Source of the DNA: a virus | DNA length: 49,744 nucleotides | Direction: 5' to 3' (one strand) | Virus record (IMG/VR): IMGVR_UViG_3300046703_000103 | Coordinates: 1 to 49,744 of that record | In this document: one piece after another, positions 47,407 to 49,744 of the stretch | How positions within the stretch are numbered: the first letter of the stretch is position 1 | Layout of the letters: every line of letters starts with the position of its first letter | Translations under genes and position numbers: made by a program | Notes under the pieces: generated by a model | Seen by the model: the letters and a program-made list of their open reading frames with translations, nothing else | Told to the model about the DNA's origin: nothing | Database searches by the model: none

Positions 47407-47427
47407 CCGGCCGGAAGTGCAGCCGGC
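47404..47427 (+). promoter_or_regulatory. Amber codon with downstream GC hairpin, candidate readthrough site
   Basis: TAG followed by C. GCCGGC at 47406-47411 and again at 47422-47427 can pair (self-complementary 6-mer, 10-nt loop). The frame stays open for 198 codons after the TAG. A C after UAG is a weak termination context. Confidence 0.4.
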
Positions 47428-47502
47428 GGACAGTTTGCCGGGGGTGGGGCTTCGCAGCAATCCGGCGGCCTAACAATACGCAATCCGGACAGGGTTCAGG
47501 CT

Positions 47503-48000
47503 GTGGCGCGTGGGCTTTTCGGCAGGGATTTGACGCATCAGGACATACAGAATCTGACTGCAGTGCATCATTTGGACGTGCCTGGGGCGCATACAACTGA
47601 ATTGGAGCTAGCGCCTCATGGGTCTGACGGGTTATCCTACGCCGCGCGCATTAAGGATGCGGAGGGTAAAACGTTGGTGGAGGTCAAGCGCCAGATCGAA
47701 ACTAATTGGGAGAGCGGCAAGCGCGAAGTGGAAATACATCATGATTTAATGACTGTGGCCGAGCATTTGCAGGGTGAAGGGCTAGGGTCTAAGATTTTTG
47801 ACGCACAGCTTAAGGCGTATCAGGCGTGTGGCGGTATTGATCGCATTACCACAGACGCTGCCTGGGTGGGTATGTATCAATGGCCCGCAGTAGGCTTCGG
47901 CCTTGCACACGACGGCGTGCTAGATGGTGGCACGGGCGTTGCATTAACTGTAATAGCAGCAACAAGTTGCGGAAAGCAAAATCCCTCATGTCAAAGCTAA
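47503..48000 (+). CDS. Acetyltransferase-like (GNAT) domain in frame with MuF
   Basis: 165 residues from GTG 47503, but the frame is open from 47407, directly after the MuF amber. The domain resembles a GNAT fold: strands GLSYAARIKDAEG and TLVEVKRQIETN, then EHLQGEGLGSKIFDAQ (acetyl-CoA-binding loop with G-x-G-L-G), and a closing GMYQWPAVGFG where GNAT proteins have a Y..xGF. The GTG has only a weak ribosome site (CAGG three bases away). Either it is separately initiated, or made by readthrough as a MuF C-terminal effector domain. Substrate unknown. Confidence 0.55.
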   Translation: MARGLFGRDLTHQDIQNLTAVHHLDVPGAHTTELELAPHGSDGLSYAARIKDAEGKTLVEVKRQIETNWESGKREVEIHHDLMTVAEHLQGEGLGSKIFDAQLKAYQACGGIDRITTDAAWVGMYQWPAVGFGLAHDGVLDGGTGVALTVIAATSCGKQNPSCQS

Positions 48001-48314
48001 GTCCACGTCTTCACAGCACTTTCACGGTTCGCATATCTTTCGCCAAAATGCCCTGTAAATGTTGGGGTAGGTACGTGCATGTAGGCGTTGTAGAGCGTTG
48101 GGCTCCCGGCCCTGTGCAAGCATTAGTTAGTGATAGCATGCAGATGTTGGTTTTCTATCGCGGGCGCCTTAATGACGGCACAACTGAGCGCTGTGCATCC
48201 GCAAAGGCATCAAAACTAGCCGGTTTGGTCGTGAAACGCATGCGTGCAGAGTACGTAGAGAAGCTTTCGGCTGGTTATAATGCATATATTAGCGAGCGCG
48301 TAGATGAAATCTGA
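47988..48314 (+). CDS. Small protein, unknown
   Basis: 108 residues from ATG 47988, overlapping the previous frame by 13 bases. Beta-rich N-terminal part with a Cys pair (AKMPCKCWGRYVHVGVVERW) and a helical C-terminal part (RCASAKASKLAGLVVKRMRAEYVEKL). Not recognised. Confidence 0.55.
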   Translation: MSKLSPRLHSTFTVRISFAKMPCKCWGRYVHVGVVERWAPGPVQALVSDSMQMLVFYRGRLNDGTTERCASAKASKLAGLVVKRMRAEYVEKLSAGYNAYISERVDEI

Positions 48315-48570
48315 GCGTACCTGTGGCGCGGGTTTGAACCCTAGTTCGGCTACGGATGGGGGTTCATCTGTGATTTTACCGCCACTTTACAGGCATTCTG
48401 TGTATCGCATGCATGATTTAAGACTTGCGTCGATGCAACGGCGCTATCTGGACGCCGGGAACTACTGGGCGTGCGAGCAATGCGTGTTGGCACGCAAAGG
48501 CGACACGGGGGCGTTAGCCGTGTGCGCAACGTTCCCTGAATACACATCGCCAACCATTCATCACACATGA
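48304..48570 (+). CDS. Small Cys-containing protein, unknown
   Basis: 88 residues from ATG 48304. Contains YWACEQCVLARKGD (a single CxxC) and several further Cys; a zinc-binding or redox role is possible. It is the last plus-strand gene before the convergent fibre gene. The first ~25 residues are low-complexity and the true start may be the Met at about residue 36. Confidence 0.4.
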   Translation: MKSERTCGAGLNPSSATDGGSSVILPPLYRHSVYRMHDLRLASMQRRYLDAGNYWACEQCVLARKGDTGALAVCATFPEYTSPTIHHT

Positions 48571-48579
48571 TCGGCCTGT

Positions 48580-48597
48580 CCTGTTTGCGGGGTTTTT
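48580..48597 (+). terminator. Possible weak terminator between convergent genes
   Basis: CCTG, TTTG loop, CGGG (one G-U pair), then TTTTT. The stem is short, so confidence is low; it is well placed after the stop at 48570. Confidence 0.3.
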
Positions 48598-48621
48598 GCT
48601 ATGAAACGTTGCGCAAATATG

Positions 48622-49744
48622 TCAAATCATAGACACAGTCAGGCTCGGGCATACAGCTGCGGTAGACGCGGCGATTAACGCGCCAGTCCAAGGTCCGGCG
48701 GTCGAGAATGCGGCTCCCCCAACCGCGGTTAATACATGCCCTTGACTCATGTCCAGGGACAGGCCCCAGACTGCGCCGGGAGTCGTTGCTGCGACGCGAA
48801 TACCTGCCCAAAGATGCGTGCCACTTGGTATCGACGTGCTGAAAGCCGCGGTATTGCGCTTGACGCCTGTTGACGTGATTGCTGTTGTGGTGCCCGTATA
48901 CGTCAACTTTGTCAAGCTTTGTGCTGCTTTATTCGGCGCGGCCGGGCTTGAAAATAGTCCCACTTCGCACGTAGTAACCGTTGCGGCTAATGTGCTTTGA
49001 TACCACTCAAGGTATTTGGGAGTCATTGTCTGCGTTGTTCGGCCTAAATAAACGAAATAGCAATTTGTCGTTACTAGCGTGAAGGCCGCTAACGATGGTA
49101 ATACGGACGCAAAGATGTTTTGGCTGTTGTCCGGTTCTATGTTAGTACCTCCAGCTGGCCCTGTCGCGCCGGTTGGCCCTGTCGCGCCGGTTGGCCCTGT
49201 CGCGCCGGTTGGCCCGGTTGGCCCTGTCGCGCCGGTTGGCCCGGATGGCCCTGTCGCGCCGGTTGGCCCTGTCGCGCCGGTTGGCCCTGTCGCGCCGGTT
49301 GGCCCGGTTGGCCCTGTCGCGCCGGTTGGCCCGGCTGGCCCTGTCGCGCCGGTTGGCCCTGTCGCGCCGGTTGGCCCGGCTGGCCCTGTCGCGCCGGTTG
49401 GCCCTGTCGCGCCGGTTGGCCCGGTTGGCCCTGTCGCGCCGGTTGGCCCGGCTGGCCCTGTCGCGCCGGTTGGCCCGGCTGGCCCTGTCGCGCCGGTTGG
49501 CCCGGCTGGCCCTGTCGCGCCGGTTGGCCCGGCTGGCCCTGTCGCGCCGGTTGGCCCTGTCGCGCCGGTTGGCCCGGCTGGCCCTGTCGCGCCGGTTGGC
49601 CCGGCTGGCCCTGTCGCGCCGGTTGGCCCGGCTGGCCCTGTCGCGCCGGTTGGCCCTGTCGCGCCGGTTGGCCCGGCTGGCCCTGTCGCGCCGGTTGGCC
49701 CGGCTGGCCCTGTCGCGCCGGTTGGCCCGGCTGGCCCTGTCGCG
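48622..49744 (-). CDS. Collagen-like tail fibre, shaft and C-terminal head
   Basis: Continuation of the frame that starts at 291. From 49744 to about 49153 it encodes roughly 200 residues of uninterrupted Gly-X-Y (GAT, GPT, GPA). The remaining ~175 residues ([17 protein letters not shown] onward) form a Ser/Thr/Ala-rich beta domain with [21 protein letters not shown] and [19 protein letters not shown], a likely trimeric receptor-binding head. The stop is TGA at 48622-48624. The gene is opposite in direction to the structural genes on both sides. Total length is a minimum because repeat units may be missing at the contig ends. Confidence 0.75.
   Translation of the reverse strand, partial: ATGPAGPTGATGPAGPTGATGPAGPTGATGPTGATGPAGPTGATGPAGPTGATGPAGPTGATGPTGATGPAGPTGATGPAGPTGATGPAGPTGATGPAGPTGATGPTGPTGATGPTGATGPAGPTGATGPTGATGPAGPTGATGPTGPTGATGPTGATGPTGATGPSGPTGATGPTGPTGATGPTGATGPTGATGPAGGTNIEPDNSQNIFASVLPSLAAFTLVTTNCYFVYLGRTTQTMTPKYLEWYQSTLAATVTTCEVGLFSSPAAPNKAAQSLTKLTYTGTTTAITSTGVKRNTAAFSTSIPSGTHLWAGIRVAATTPGAVWGLSLDMSQGHVLTAVGGAAFSTAGPWTGALIAASTAAVCPSLTVSMI
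49153..49744 (-). repeat. Gly-X-Y coding tandem repeat, right contig end
   Basis: About 590 bp of 18- and 27-bp units encoding [15 protein letters not shown] and GATGPTGPT; one unit has GGATGG for GGCTGG on the plus strand. In-frame unit gain or loss would change only shaft length. Confidence 0.95.

Noticed and set aside
48320-48370. tRNA-like T-arm GGGTTTGAACCC
   Set aside because: No matching D-arm, anticodon arm or acceptor stem could be placed around it, and it lies in a coding frame.

Overview
The window is a tailed double-stranded DNA phage of the contractile-tail (myovirus) type, and it looks like an almost complete genome. It carries two terminase subunits, portal, MuF protein, scaffold/protease, capsid cement, major capsid, sheath, tube, a frameshifted tail chaperone pair, tape measure and a full baseplate (Dit-like, plug, hub, Gp138-like spike, gp25/W, gp47/J, DUF2612). 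A replication module and a lysis set are also present. No integrase and no clear lysogeny repressor were found. Both ends of the window fall inside the same Gly-X-Y repeat of one minus-strand fibre gene, so the molecule is probably circular or circularly permuted and the contig broke in that repeat. Typical phage-style packing is seen: ATGA/GTGA overlaps between most genes, and frequent GTG starts. Lipoboxes point to a bacterial host that makes lipoproteins. The Gly-Thr-rich spacer of one lipoprotein is reminiscent of myxobacterial secreted proteins, but the host cannot be fixed from the sequence.

Layout, read as a circle. (1) 38.7-48.6 kb, plus strand: small and large terminase, a small-gene accessory patch with a 210-bp perfect direct repeat, a glycosyltransferase, portal, a second glycosyltransferase, MuF protein and, after one amber codon in the same frame, an acetyltransferase-like domain. 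(2) Across the contig ends, minus strand: a long collagen-like tail fibre. (3) 0.3-14.6 kb, plus: capsid, neck, tail and baseplate in canonical order. (4) 14.6-21.3 kb, plus: spike and host-envelope genes (metalloprotease lipoprotein, beta-helix spike, lipoprotein, T4-type lysozyme, NlpC/P60-like hydrolase, papain-like lipoprotein, membrane proteins), then two more tail genes. (5) 21.3-21.66 kb: eight tandem 39-bp repeats where two operons converge. (6) 31.6-21.66 kb, minus: replication, recombination and nucleotide metabolism (PD-(D/E)XK nuclease, DnaQ-like exonuclease, SF2 helicase, Dam methylase, family A DNA polymerase, RuvC-like nuclease, MazZ-like and HD dNTP hydrolases). (7) 31.75-36.8 kb, plus: PrimPol-VapE primase-helicase, a ParB-phosphoesterase fusion and small genes. 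(8) 38.5-36.7 kb, minus: a helix-turn-helix protein and a pentapeptide-repeat protein.

Expression logic visible in the DNA: several operon heads share an extended -10 box (consensus roughly TGC-TAnAnT) placed so that the start codon falls at the predicted transcription start, giving leaderless mRNAs (starts 338, 18519, 38475, 38720, 43741). The HTH/terminase divergent region has two mirrored 22-bp elements, each exactly 13 bp upstream of a -35 box. The replication/primase divergent region has one palindrome whose two arms each contain a -35-like TTGCAC.

Most notable candidates: the MuF-amber-acetyltransferase reading frame, the leaderless promoter set, the 39-bp repeat family shared between the convergent array and the terminase locus, the pairing of two glycosyltransferases with collagen-like virion proteins, and the group of lipoprotein proteases beside the lysis genes. 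All functions are assigned by reading motifs and from recalled family knowledge; no database search was run.
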